A stretch of DNA of 17,584 nucleotides, from positions 1 through 17,584 of the forward strand of contig NZ_JALOBS010000054.1 of NCBI RefSeq assembly GCF_023228165.1, given 5' to 3'. Positions within the stretch are counted from its first letter, which is position 1; every line of letters starts with the position of its first letter. The position numbers and the translations under genes are program-made. The notes below the pieces were generated by a model that made no database searches, had not been told where the DNA came from, and was given only the letters and a program-made list of their open reading frames with translations. Positions 1-7,512 of this stretch are shown piece by piece. Origin of the DNA: Methylomonas sp. (GTDB taxonomy: Bacteria; Pseudomonadota; Gammaproteobacteria; Methylococcales; Methylomonadaceae).

Positions 1-62
1 GCGGCATCTTGCTTGAAGTTAAAACTATATTTGGGTCGATTGTGTCTTTTCTCGTTACTCAT
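1..62 (-). CDS. IS3-like transposase OrfA, N-terminal end only (runs off the window)
   Basis: Reading the minus strand from the ATG at 62 gives 20-odd residues beginning MSNEKRHNRPKYSF, with KQDAA at the window edge. This is the basic, Lys/Arg-rich start typical of IS3-family OrfA proteins, which bind the element ends through a helix-turn-helix. An AGAGGTGACC Shine-Dalgarno sequence lies directly upstream. About 50 bp further out the minus strand reads TGAACCCGGACACTT, which fits an IS3-family end (TG at the tip). Only about 20 codons are visible, so the family call rests on the start, the ribosome-binding site and the nearby element end. Confidence 0.6.
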   Translation of the reverse strand, partial: MSNEKRHNRPKYSFNFKQDA

Positions 63-113
63 GGTCACCTCTCATAGCATTATAAATTCTGCCTTTCGAA
101 GTGTCCGGGTTCA
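1..113 (-). mobile_element. IS3-family-like element, partial, upstream end
   Basis: The minus strand has a TG-starting GC-rich terminus at about 113, then a short leader, a Shine-Dalgarno sequence and the start of an OrfA-like gene at 62. IS3-family termini begin with TG and often contain GGACAC shortly inside, as here. The far end of the element lies outside the window, so the boundary at 113 is inferred from the terminus pattern only. Confidence 0.45.
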
Positions 114-440
114 TTAAACCATTTCACATTTACATGTAATGCACTCGGGTTTTGCTCCTGCCTAAAATCACAGGATACGTGGATTACCTGGTCAATTTTC
201 GATCGGTACAGCCCCCTTAAAATGATCAATTTTCAATCGGCGCCAACATGATGCTCCCAAACACCGGTTCGACGGCGCATTTGCGCTTTCGTACAAAGCA
301 CGGGCGCATCCGCCGCCAGTCGCGTCTCCAAAAGCGAATGGAGTGCGTCACGGCTCAAGGGCGATCAGCGGCCTGATGCTTCGGTCTACGCAACCGAACC
401 ATTTTAAAATCTGGCGATGGCAAGACATCGATAGACCATA
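114..440. other. Decayed non-coding stretch with transposase scrap and short direct repeats
   Basis: No intact gene was found here. Two direct copies of TCAATTTTCRATCGG lie at 192-206 and 226-240 (one base different), 34 bp apart, a layout resembling the repeated ends of IS21-type elements. On the minus strand at 247-300 a short reading frame gives RKRKCAVEPVFGSIM, which resembles the C-terminal RKR-x-VEPVFG motif of some DDE transposases. It then runs into unrelated sequence. These look like piled-up remains of several insertions. Confidence 0.35.
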
Positions 441-797
441 CAGCGATCAGTTTTCTGATTTTTTCTTTGTCTGTATCGCTGAAAACCCACCGCGCCAAAA
501 AGCTTGCACGGTGATCAACTGATAGGCAAAGCACTCAGACCAAAAGACTTTACTCCCACAAATCATCATGCCGAACCAATTACTGGCGAAAACCGTAAAT
601 GAGCGGATCAGCAAAACAATGTCTATTACTATGACAATTTAGCGGTCCTAAAAACCACAATCATGCCGGCTGTTTTGGCTGAAGCAGGTGTTATCGTTAA
701 CCGAAACGACGAGCAAAATCTAGAAAAGTTCTCGACACAACGATTTATCGCATCAGCCATTACTCAAAGCATTAGATATTGTAAGGTACTTGACTAA
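441..797 (+). pseudogene. N-acetylmuramoyl-L-alanine amidase, C-terminal relic
   Basis: The last part, read in one frame to the TAA at 795-797, gives NNVYYYDNLAVLK, then MPAVLAEAGVIVNRNDE and an I-A-S-A-I helix. This matches the C-terminal half of Amidase_3 cell-wall amidases, where the Glu of the AVLxEAG motif is a catalytic zinc-site residue. Upstream, in the same frame, HHAEPITGENRK is followed by a TGA at 600-602 where the family has Trp (TGG), so one base made a stop. Further up, FFFVCIAEN and HRAKKLAR appear in two other frames, corresponding to the SIHAN and NRRAxxLAR motifs. The gene thus has at least two frameshifts and a nonsense change, and its N-terminus is missing. Confidence 0.65.
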
Positions 798-822
798 GTA
801 TCACACAAACAAAGGTTATGAT

Positions 823-1122
823 TTAAGCTGAGGTGGCCTCAATAATTCTTACGGATACACCGATGGAGTCGGCAAGATCATTGATCTGTTTAATAATTTC
901 GTTTCGATCAAGGATGACCCGGGCGACTGGTTGATCGATCTTGGCCGCGGCCGTTTTCCCTGTTGGGTTGATTTTGAATAACTCTTGCGCAACTTGTTCA
1001 GCGTGGGGGCTAATAGCCGCCCGGTTATGTCGGTGTTGGAGTTGCAATAGGAAATACGAGTCGTAATGCCAATTTGCCTTTGGAGAGAGGGGTTCTGGTT
1101 TAGTATTAGATACTTCATTCAT
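823..1122 (-). CDS. Hypothetical protein, 99 aa
   Basis: An unrecognised open frame starting ATG at 1122. The product is soluble-looking, with no signal peptide or membrane segment. It has a polar His/Gln/Arg-rich first half (LQLQHRHNRAAISPHAEQ) and a C-terminal half with an amphipathic helix-like run (RNEIIKQINDLADSIGVSV). No good Shine-Dalgarno sequence precedes the start. It sits alone between the amidase relic and another small minus-strand ORF. Natural-looking amino-acid composition favours a real or recently real gene over a chance frame, but nothing visible gives a function. Confidence 0.4.
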   Translation of the reverse strand: MNEVSNTKPEPLSPKANWHYDSYFLLQLQHRHNRAAISPHAEQVAQELFKINPTGKTAAAKIDQPVARVILDRNEIIKQINDLADSIGVSVRIIEATSA

Positions 1123-1214
1123 AATAATCAGTTGTTATTGACTCCTTAATTGATGACCAAGCTAAGTAAGCAGCTGCCGGTTCTACGACAACTGCTGCTG
1201 ATAATTAGTTTCTT

Positions 1215-1376
1215 TCATGTACGTAAAGAATTTGACGAAGCAAGGTTACTGGCAATGAATGCCGTGCAAAACATTGCCGATGAGATGATGAATTCCCCGA
1301 CCGTGAAAAGGTAAATGCCGCTCAATGAAAGAGTTGCCACAGCGAGGTGTTTATACAAGTGATGATTGGTTTTCAT
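1215..1376 (-). CDS. Small predicted membrane protein, about 53 aa
   Basis: From the ATG at 1376 the frame encodes a short protein with one long or two short hydrophobic stretches: roughly residues 10-25 (LAVATLSLSGIYLFTV) and 28-44 (FIISSAMFCTAFIASNL). A basic His/Lys N-terminus precedes them. The frame is also open upstream to a TTG at 1415, which would add 13 residues, but neither start has a clear ribosome-binding site. Not recognised. It could be a small inner-membrane protein or a chance frame. Confidence 0.25.
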   Translation of the reverse strand: MKTNHHLYKHLAVATLSLSGIYLFTVGEFIISSAMFCTAFIASNLASSNSLRT

Positions 1377-1490
1377 GCTATTGATTGACTTAATCCAGTC
1401 AGGTAGTTGAGACAATTACACTATAAGGACTATTTTTAAGAACACAATGCCCCTAGAAATTTAACCGGAGTAAAACAGCTGCCCATGTCA

Positions 1491-1766
1491 TCAGTGAAAA
1501 ATCTCCGCACTGACAGCTAAAGGAAAGAACAACGAATCCAAAGCAAAACAAAACGGCAGATCAACGAACGGATAGCTCGGAGGTTCAGTGTTGAATTTTC
1601 GGATAGCCACATCGTCGCCCTCTAAAGCGGCCCAATCTAGCCTGGTTCCACTGTATACGAATACGCGCTCATACAAGGGAACATTGGCATCCAAACTTTT
1701 AAACGTTGCGCAACCGGACAGTTCGATGATGCAAATCGCAGCATATACGATTTTCTTGAAAGGCAT
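1491..1766 (-). CDS. YceK/YidQ-family (DUF1375) lipoprotein
   Basis: This encodes a 91-residue outer- or inner-membrane lipoprotein of unknown role. The start at 1766 is chosen because AGAGGA lies 8 nt upstream. The frame is open further upstream, but the extra 44 residues would bury the signal sequence. Residues 1-18 form a lipoprotein signal (Lys4-Lys5, then a hydrophobic run) ending in the lipobox L-S-G-C with the lipidated Cys at 19. The body contains NVPLYERVFVYSGTRLDW and the family hallmark DLPFCFALDSLFFPL, equivalent to DLPFSLVFDTLLLP in E. coli YceK. The gene is intact and monocistronic, about 100 bp from the left end of the IS66 element, which lies on its promoter side and may affect its expression. 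Confidence 0.8.
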   Translation of the reverse strand: MPFKKIVYAAICIIELSGCATFKSLDANVPLYERVFVYSGTRLDWAALEGDDVAIRKFNTEPPSYPFVDLPFCFALDSLFFPLAVSAEIFH

Positions 1767-1864
1767 CAACTCAGTCCTCTGATAGTTTTCCGTAAACTTG
1801 GCATCAAGTTGATGGAATTTAAAGCAGCAGTTTGAGGTCCTGGTGACTCTAGCGACGAAAAACA

Positions 1865-1884
1865 GTAAGGCTCTATCCCAACCA
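1865..1884 (+). repeat. IS66 left terminal inverted repeat
   Basis: GTAAGGCTCTATCCCAACCA pairs with the reverse complement of 7750-7769. Identity is 15 of 20 positions, with the mismatches clustered in the block after GTAAG. Confidence 0.75.
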
Positions 1885-1939
1885 CCTGTAAAAACCAAGT
1901 TACCTGCGGAATTCTGTGATTTTTTAATCAGGAACAGCT

Positions 1940-2254
1940 ATGGTCGTGACCTCAAAATGGCGGCAACATATAGAAAAGTGGCAAAGTAGCGGATTGTCGC
2001 AAGCGGAGTACTGCGTGCAGCAACACATCAATGTCAGAACGTTCACGGCGAGGCTGAGCGACTATCGCAAGTCGTCTGCGGCCAACTCGGTGGCATTAGT
2101 ACCGGTACGGATTGAGCCGACCGAGCCGACCGCATCTGTGGCGATGTCTGCGACAGCGGCCATGGTCTTTACCCATGTCCACGGTCATCGACTGGAACTT
2201 TCTCCTTCGGTGTCGGCGGCTTGGGTGGCCGAGTTGTTACGATGTCTGGCTTGA
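1940..2254 (+). CDS. tnpA: IS66-family accessory protein TnpA
   Basis: A 104-residue IS66 accessory protein required with TnpB for transposition in this family. The N-terminal half (KWRQHIEKWQSSGLSQAEYC, residues about 6-25, followed by NVRTFTARLSDYRK) is the expected helix-turn-helix-like DNA-binding region of IS66 TnpA. The C-terminal half is the short variable tail ending SAAWVAELLRCL. The ATG at 1940 is preceded by AGGAACAGCT. The stop lies 13 bases inside tnpB, the usual overlap for translational coupling. It is full length and intact. Confidence 0.9.
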   Translation: MVVTSKWRQHIEKWQSSGLSQAEYCVQQHINVRTFTARLSDYRKSSAANSVALVPVRIEPTEPTASVAMSATAAMVFTHVHGHRLELSPSVSAAWVAELLRCLA

Positions 2255-2592
2255 TTGATTATCCGGCACAGATTTGGTTGGCGGTGGCGCCGGTGGATAT
2301 GCGGCGAGGCCTGGATGGCTTGTCAGCGATCGTGCAGCAGAGTCTGGGGCACTCGCCCTGTGCCGGTTCGGCGTTTATCCTTCGAAATCGTGCGGGTAAC
2401 CGTTTACGATTGTTGCTGTGGGATGGCAACGGGGTATGGTTATGTCAGCGGCGTTTGCATCAGGGCGGTTTTGTTTGGCCCAAAGTGGGTGATGCGGTGT
2501 TTGCGATGACTTCCAGCCAATGGCAGTGGTTGGTTGCCGGTGTCGATTGGCAACGGTTATCGGCTCAGCCGCAAGCGGAATGGCAGATATGA
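2242..2592 (+). CDS. tnpB: IS66-family accessory protein TnpB
   Basis: A 116-residue IS66 TnpB (Orf2) protein. It shows the two diagnostic blocks of the family: WLAVAPVDMRRGLDGLSAIV near the N-terminus, and LRLLLWDGNGVWLCQRRL followed by FVWP in the middle. The ATG at 2242 is preferred over the earlier in-frame TTG at 2221. It gives the standard N-terminus MSGLIDYPAQIW and a 13-bp overlap with the end of tnpA. A 74-bp gap separates it from tnpC. Intact. Confidence 0.92.
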   Translation: MSGLIDYPAQIWLAVAPVDMRRGLDGLSAIVQQSLGHSPCAGSAFILRNRAGNRLRLLLWDGNGVWLCQRRLHQGGFVWPKVGDAVFAMTSSQWQWLVAGVDWQRLSAQPQAEWQI

Positions 2593-2666
2593 TATGACGC
2601 GTTGAAAGCCGAAGAACCCCAGCAATATCAAGGCTTTCAGCGGATGATTGCGGTATAATACACCCC

Positions 2667-4133
2667 ATGAATCCACTCGCCAAACTTGAGCAATTGAACC
2701 TGGAACCGGCCGCCAAAACCGAGGTGGCGGTGCTGATTCAATCGCTGATCGAGCAGGCGGAACGGGATGCCAAACTCATTCACGCCAAAGATATCAAAAT
2801 CGGCGCGCTGACGCACGAGCTGGCCTATTACAAGCGTATCCGCTTCAGTACTAAGAGCGAAGCCTTGGCCCCGCTGCAGCGCGATGTGTTCGAGGAAACC
2901 TGGAATACCGACATCTCGGCGATTGATGAGGAAGTCGAGCAACTTCAGGACGACCAACCTTGTGATACCGTCTCTCGTCCCAAGCGCCCGCGCGCTGGTC
3001 GCCAACCGTTACCCGATCATCTGCCGCGTATCGAGCACCGCCACGAACCGGAGTCTTGCACCTGTGGTCAATGCGGTAAAAACTTAGTCAAAATCGGCGA
3101 AGACGTCACCGAGCAATTGGACGTCGAACCGGCCAAATTCTTTGTCCATAGACACATTCGTCCGCAGTATGCTTGCAGAGCTTGCGAAAGCATCACCGCA
3201 GCACCGATTCCACCCGCGGTCATCGATGGCGGCATGGCCGCCGTCGGCTTGTTGACTTGGGTCATGATCAGCAAATACCTCGATCATTTGCCGCTGTACC
3301 GGCTGGAACAAATCGCCGCCCGCGATGGTGTTATGTTGTCCCGTTCCACCCTGGCCGACTGGGTGGGGCGTCTCGGTGTCGCCTTGCAACCCTTGGCAGA
3401 CCGCCTGGTTTGGCATCTATTGCAACGAAATAGCTTACATGCCGATGAAACGCCGGTGCCACAACTCGATCCCGGCAACGGTAAGACCAAAAAAGCCTAT
3501 CTGTGGGCTTATCGCAGCAACGACTTGCAACCGGGGCCGAAGATCATCGTCTTCGACTATCAAGCCGGTCGCGGTGGCCGGTATGCGCAGCAATTTCTGG
3601 GTGACTGGCAGGGTCACTTGTTGGTTGACGACTACGGCGGCTACAAAGCCTTGTTTGCCGCTACCCGCGCGCATCCTGAAACGCAATGCCTACTCGAGCC
3701 GTGTATCGAACTGGCTTGCCTCGCACACGCGCGGCGCAAATTCTTCGATCTGTTCCAGGCCAGTCAGAGCCCTATAGCGCAAGAAGCATTGAATCGCATC
3801 GCTAAGTTATATGCGGTCGAAGCCGAAGCGCGTGAGGTATGTGCGGACGCGCGCAAACAACTGCGCGCCGAAAAAAGCCTACCCATCCTGGCGGCCTTGC
3901 ACGACTGGTTGCAGCACACCCGCCTGCGCACCGCGCCCAATACCGCAACGGCCAAAGCCATCGACTACAGTTTGAAGCGCTGGGCTGCCCTCAGCCGTTA
4001 TGCCGAAACCGGGGATTTGCCCATTGACAACAATCCGGTGGAAAACGGTATCCGTCCCATTGCCCTGGGCAAAAATTATGCTCAGTTCGATATTATGGAA
4101 AGTTCACCTTTAATCTTTCGCAAAGCCGCATAA
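2667..4133 (+). pseudogene. tnpC: IS66 transposase TnpC, 5' part, split by the RIT element
   Basis: This is the DDE transposase of the IS66 element. Visible parts are an N-terminal coiled-coil-like helix (residues about 5-60), a zinc-ribbon-like Cys set (C131, C133, C136, C170, C173), and the catalytic acidic residues D260 (HADETPV), D321 or D322 (LLVDDYGGY) and E459 (DNNPVENGIRP). Native sequence ends at Gly-Lys about residue 469 (4075). The last 19 residues up to the stop at 4133 are read from the inserted RIT element. The missing C-terminus lies at 7540-7723. Joining 2667-4075 to 7540-7723 gives 531 codons including the stop, in frame and of family-typical length. All three catalytic residues remain in the 5' part, but loss of the conserved C-terminal block probably inactivates it. 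Confidence 0.9.
4071..4085 (+). repeat. RIT left terminal inverted repeat
   Basis: AAAAATTATGCTCAG is the exact reverse complement of 7498-7512. The first five bases (4071-4075) also match the host-gene AAAAA present at the right junction, so they may be target rather than element sequence. Confidence 0.85.
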
Positions 4134-4135
4134 GA

Positions 4136-4145
4136 GTAAGGCTTT
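4136..4145 (+). repeat. RIT internal inverted repeat (partner at 7448-7457)
   Basis: GTAAGGCTTT at 4136-4145 is the exact reverse complement of AAAGCCTTAC at 7448-7457. The two lie about 60 bp inside the left end and about 77 bp inside the right end. Within the left leader the same bases also form a small stem with AAAGCC at 4122-4127. It is probably part of the recombinase-recognition architecture of the element ends. Confidence 0.55.
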
Positions 4146-4190
4146 CCGCTCAACATAGCTAATTTAACTCAGCATAATAATTTGGTGGTT

Positions 4191-4218
4191 TCCTGTAATT
4201 TCTTTACTTACTACAGGA
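4191..4218 (+). promoter_or_regulatory. Stem-loop covering the ritA ribosome-binding site
   Basis: TCCTGTA (4191-4197) pairs perfectly with TACAGGA (4212-4218) across a 14-nt loop. The 3' arm contains AGGA, the ritA Shine-Dalgarno sequence, which lies 7 nt before the ATG at 4226. In the folded mRNA the ribosome-binding site would be hidden, so the stem could keep recombinase synthesis low. Confidence 0.5.
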
Positions 4219-4225
4219 ATAAATC

Positions 4226-5470
4226 ATGTTTACTGAAACCCACCTGGCAGATCTTACGCACCTGGATTCACTTGTCGGTAATCCATTCAGCAGCATTACC
4301 ATCCTCTATGTTGAAGCATTAAATACCCAGCACTATGCCAGATACACCATTGAGCGCTATGTTAACTGTGTGATTCATTTCGGTTGCTGGCTAAATGCTG
4401 AAGGTTTTGATTTACAGAGTATTAATCGGGTGCTTATTGATCGTTACCTTCATGATTTGGCATTGGTATTCTCTGCAGCAACTTCCAGAGACTCCATAAA
4501 AATGGATAGAGCGGCACTAAGGCACTTGCTCACTTTTTTGCCACAACAACACTTAGCTATCACCAAAAATCCGATTGAAGAGGAACTTGAACGATTCACT
4601 GATTACCTGTTGCACATTTGCGGGATGTCGCCACAGACCTGCGTAAATCGCCGCCAGCACGTTAGCGTCTTTCTTATCCATCGATTTGGCACTGAACTGC
4701 CTATTATGTCCCAGATTTCAGGTGCTGATATTGATGCTTTTTTTCAATACCTTGCTTTGACGTGGCAGCCAACATCGCTTAGAGCGGTTGGCACAAGCAT
4801 CAGAAGCTACTTACGATTTTGTGCATTGCAAGGCGAGCCAGCTTATGCATTACAGGCTTTTATCCCAAAGATTGCATCCTATTCACAGGCGATACCTCCC
4901 AAGGTTCTCTCTGACGCACAAGTTGATATTTTTTTAAAGACATTCGATTGCTCCGAGCCGGTTGGCATGCGCGATTATGCCATTGCTCGTTGCTTGCTCG
5001 ATCTGGGTTTGCGCGGTCATGAGGTAACATATTTAACACTGGATTCCGTGGACTGGCGTAGCGCAACGCTGACCATTAGCACCAATAAGAGTAAACGCGT
5101 ACAACAGTTACCACTCCCCATATCAACAGGGCAAGCAATTGCTGAATATCTGTTTAAAGGCCGTCCACAGACGTCGAGTCGTACCCTGTTTATCAGGCAT
5201 CGAGCACCTTTCGATGAGCCGTTAGGCGTGCCAGCTATTCGTAGCGCGATGAATCGCGCGTTTGTTCGTTGCGGTTTACGCAATCAATTTTGCAATACTC
5301 ATGTTCTACGATCGACCACAGCGACACGTCTACAAAAGGCGGGAGCATCCATCAAGGAAATTGCTGATCTGCTGAGGCATCAAAGCCTTGATACCGCAAA
5401 GACCTATGCCCGTGTTGATATCGAACGCTTACGGACTGTGGCGTTACCCTGGCCAGGGAGTTGCGCATGA
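4226..5470 (+). CDS. ritA: RIT tyrosine recombinase A
   Basis: A 414-residue site-specific tyrosine recombinase, first of the three RIT recombinases. It should bind the element ends and cut and rejoin DNA through a covalent phosphotyrosine. The N-terminal part (about 20-110) and a second helical segment (about 115-215) look like SAM-like core-binding regions. The catalytic domain follows from about 225: Arg263 (LGLRGHEV), Lys near 288-290 in the beta-hairpin, H359-x-x-R362 (HVLRSTTATRL), His385 (LLRHQSLDTAKTY) and nucleophile Tyr394. All are present. The start ATG has AGGA 7 nt upstream, inside a hairpin. Its TGA overlaps the ritB ATG as ATGA, so the two are translationally coupled. Confidence 0.88.
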   Translation: MFTETHLADLTHLDSLVGNPFSSITILYVEALNTQHYARYTIERYVNCVIHFGCWLNAEGFDLQSINRVLIDRYLHDLALVFSAATSRDSIKMDRAALRHLLTFLPQQHLAITKNPIEEELERFTDYLLHICGMSPQTCVNRRQHVSVFLIHRFGTELPIMSQISGADIDAFFQYLALTWQPTSLRAVGTSIRSYLRFCALQGEPAYALQAFIPKIASYSQAIPPKVLSDAQVDIFLKTFDCSEPVGMRDYAIARCLLDLGLRGHEVTYLTLDSVDWRSATLTISTNKSKRVQQLPLPISTGQAIAEYLFKGRPQTSSRTLFIRHRAPFDEPLGVPAIRSAMNRAFVRCGLRNQFCNTHVLRSTTATRLQKAGASIKEIADLLRHQSLDTAKTYARVDIERLRTVALPWPGSCA

Positions 5471-6429
5471 ACGCCTCTAATTTCTGGATGTTACGAGTTG
5501 AGGCATACCTGATATATCGACGCAGTCTAGGTTATAAACTGACTATTGATGAAGTAGTGCTAAGAGGATTCGCCCGCTTTGCTGATGCCATAGGCGATCA
5601 GAGCTGTCTCACCATGCCGCTTGCCATAGGCTGGGCTCGTGATTCAGATCGGGATAATCCATTTACGTGGGCAAGACGCATCGAAGTTTTACGTGGTTTT
5701 TCCCGATTTTGCCTACGACTTGATCCAGCAACTGAGATACCACCATCAGGGTTATTTGGCCCGTCTCACCGGCGACTTATTCCGCATATCTATTCTGAAG
5801 AAGAGCTGATTGCTATTTTGAATGCAACCAATAATCTCTTATCTCAACACGGTTTACGTCCTGCTACCTGCCGCACACTATTCGGACTGTTGGCATCAAG
5901 CGGACTTCGCATCTCAGAAGCGACCTCGCTCACTCGTAGCGAAGTTGATTTTGAAGCCGGCGTGCTTTGTATCCATGAAGCCAAGTTTCTCAAGAGTCGC
6001 TGGGTACCGCTACATCCCAGTACCACTCAGTCGCTAAACGACTATGCCCAACTACGTGATCAGATCATATCTCATCCTACCTGCAATCGGTTTTTCTTGT
6101 CCGACACCGGTCAGTCAGTTAAACGGGCGAACATCTTGTATGCTTTGCATACAATTTGCCGACAACTCGGTTGGAAGCCTCGTGGCGATTATATGCATCA
6201 TCGCCTGCATGATTTTCGACATACCTTTATTGTGCATAGCCTGTTGCGATTTTACCAACAAGGTATTGATGTTGACCACTCCGTGCTTGCGTTATCAACT
6301 TATGTTGGACACGCGCGAGTTAGCGATACCTATTGGTATGTCACCGGCATTCCGGAACTGATGGCAATCGCGGCCGAACGTTTTGAACGATATTCTCAGG
6401 AGGTTAGCAATGAACAGTTTGCTGACTAA
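5467..6429 (+). CDS. ritB: RIT tyrosine recombinase B
   Basis: The second recombinase of the trio, 320 residues from the ATG at 5467. That start is preferred over the TTG at 5461 because it forms the ATGA overlap with the ritA stop and follows an AGGGAG ribosome-binding site. The N-terminal core-binding segment (about 1-100) is followed by the catalytic domain. Residues seen are Arg148 (SSGLRISEA), Lys173 or Lys176 (EAKFLKSRWVPL), H248-x-x-R251-H252 (LHDFRHTF), His282 (YVGHARVSDTYWY) and Tyr291 (or Tyr289). The last 20 bases overlap ritC. The three proteins presumably act together at the element ends. The division of labour among RIT recombinases is not known to me. Confidence 0.88.
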   Translation: MNASNFWMLRVEAYLIYRRSLGYKLTIDEVVLRGFARFADAIGDQSCLTMPLAIGWARDSDRDNPFTWARRIEVLRGFSRFCLRLDPATEIPPSGLFGPSHRRLIPHIYSEEELIAILNATNNLLSQHGLRPATCRTLFGLLASSGLRISEATSLTRSEVDFEAGVLCIHEAKFLKSRWVPLHPSTTQSLNDYAQLRDQIISHPTCNRFFLSDTGQSVKRANILYALHTICRQLGWKPRGDYMHHRLHDFRHTFIVHSLLRFYQQGIDVDHSVLALSTYVGHARVSDTYWYVTGIPELMAIAAERFERYSQEVSNEQFAD

Positions 6430-7423
6430 TCCTGCCGAATTTGCTGCCTTGGTTCAACGTTTCTTTGCCGAACGATTGTTACAACAAAAAAACGCAAGTC
6501 CCAGAACAATCGCTGCTTACCGTGATACCTTTCGGCTGCTACTGAGTTATGCCGAACTCAAAATAGGTAAACCGCCTACCAAGCTGGCTCTGATCGATTT
6601 TGATGTGACGATGGTTCTCAACTTTCTTGAATACCTTGAATCAGAACGTCACAATACAGTGAGAACTCGCAATGCTCGTTTGGCGACTATACGAGCTTTT
6701 GTCCATTATGTGGCCTTGCAATGCCCAGAAGCCTTGCTACTAACTCAGCAGATTCAGGCAATTCCGATGAAGCGCTTTGAAAAACCTATGCTGGGCTTTC
6801 TATCTCGCGAGGAGATTCAGGCTTTGCTGGATGCGCCCGATGAACAAACCTGGTGCTGCTATCGTGATCGTATTTTGTTAACGCCGCTTTATAACACCGG
6901 CGCTCGGGTATCTGAGTTAATTGGAATCAGGGTGACTGATGTTGAACTGACCGCGTCGCCTTCAGTTCGCTTGCACGGTAAGGGCCGCAAACAACGCACA
7001 GTACCCCTATGGAAGGAAACCGCCGTCAAAATACGTCACTGGTTGGCATACGCCAATTTGAAGGTGGAGCAAACTTTAGTGCCCACTCGCCGAGGTTTAC
7101 CTATGACGCGTTCAAATGTAGCTGCGCGGATTGCTTTGGCTGTCAGTTCTGCGGTAAAACATTGCCCTCAGTTGCAAGATCGAAAAGTAACACCGCATAC
7201 CCTACGCCACACGACAGCCATGCACTTACTACAAGCCGGTGTGGACATTACCATCATTGCCTTATGGCTGGGTCATGAAAGTCCAGTGACAACCCATGGT
7301 TATATCGAGGCCGATCTATCTATGAAAGAACGGGCTTTGGCGACGATAGCTCTACCACCTGAAATTGGGCAGGTGCACTATCATCCATCTGATGACCTTC
7401 TAAAATTCTTGGAGAGCCTATAA
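6410..7423 (+). CDS. ritC: RIT tyrosine recombinase C
   Basis: The third recombinase, 337 residues. The ATG at 6410 is chosen because a strong AGGAGG sits 6 nt upstream; an in-frame TTG at 6383 has none. The N-terminus (about 10-110) is a standard SAM-like core-binding domain (SPRTIAAYRDTFRLLLSYAE). The catalytic domain has Arg166 (NTGARVSELIGI), Lys191 or Lys194 (HGKGRKQRTVPL), H263-x-x-R266-H267 (TPHTLRHTTAMHLL), His289 (LWLGHESPVTTHGY) and Tyr298, so it is complete. It most resembles ordinary phage and XerD-like integrases. Its start overlaps the end of ritB by 20 nt. A short stem (7432-7438 with 7464-7470) follows the stop but lacks a T-run. Confidence 0.88.
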   Translation: MNSLLTNPAEFAALVQRFFAERLLQQKNASPRTIAAYRDTFRLLLSYAELKIGKPPTKLALIDFDVTMVLNFLEYLESERHNTVRTRNARLATIRAFVHYVALQCPEALLLTQQIQAIPMKRFEKPMLGFLSREEIQALLDAPDEQTWCCYRDRILLTPLYNTGARVSELIGIRVTDVELTASPSVRLHGKGRKQRTVPLWKETAVKIRHWLAYANLKVEQTLVPTRRGLPMTRSNVAARIALAVSSAVKHCPQLQDRKVTPHTLRHTTAMHLLQAGVDITIIALWLGHESPVTTHGYIEADLSMKERALATIALPPEIGQVHYHPSDDLLKFLESL

Positions 7424-7497
7424 AATTATGCAAAGTCGGTAGGGCGAAAAGCCTTACGCACTGCCGACTTCCGATAAGTGCTCAGCATAATAACTGA

Positions 7498-7512
7498 CTG
7501 AGCATAATTTTT
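7498..7512 (+). repeat. RIT right subterminal inverted repeat
   Basis: CTGAGCATAATTTTT is the exact reverse complement of the left end at 4071-4085. Unlike the left copy it is not at the tip: a further 22 bp of palindrome separates it from the host-gene junction. Confidence 0.85.

Noticed and set aside
1588..1782. Plus-strand 64-residue open frame
   Set aside because: It is a shadow of the YceK/YidQ-type lipoprotein gene on the minus strand, which has a lipobox and ribosome-binding site.
4071..4075. AAAAA as proof of a 5-bp target-site duplication
   Set aside because: The frame arithmetic supports one extra copy, but a run of A is low in information and also completes the element inverted repeat, so duplication versus shared end cannot be decided from one copy.
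4226..7423. Tn554-like transposon (TnpA, TnpB, TnpC)
   Set aside because: Tn554 has two recombinases plus a small non-recombinase TnpC and carries cargo. Here all three proteins are full tyrosine recombinases with no cargo, which fits RIT.
7432..7470. Rho-independent terminator after ritC
   Set aside because: AAGTCGG/CCGACTT can pair across a 25-nt loop but no T-run follows, so it is not a convincing terminator.
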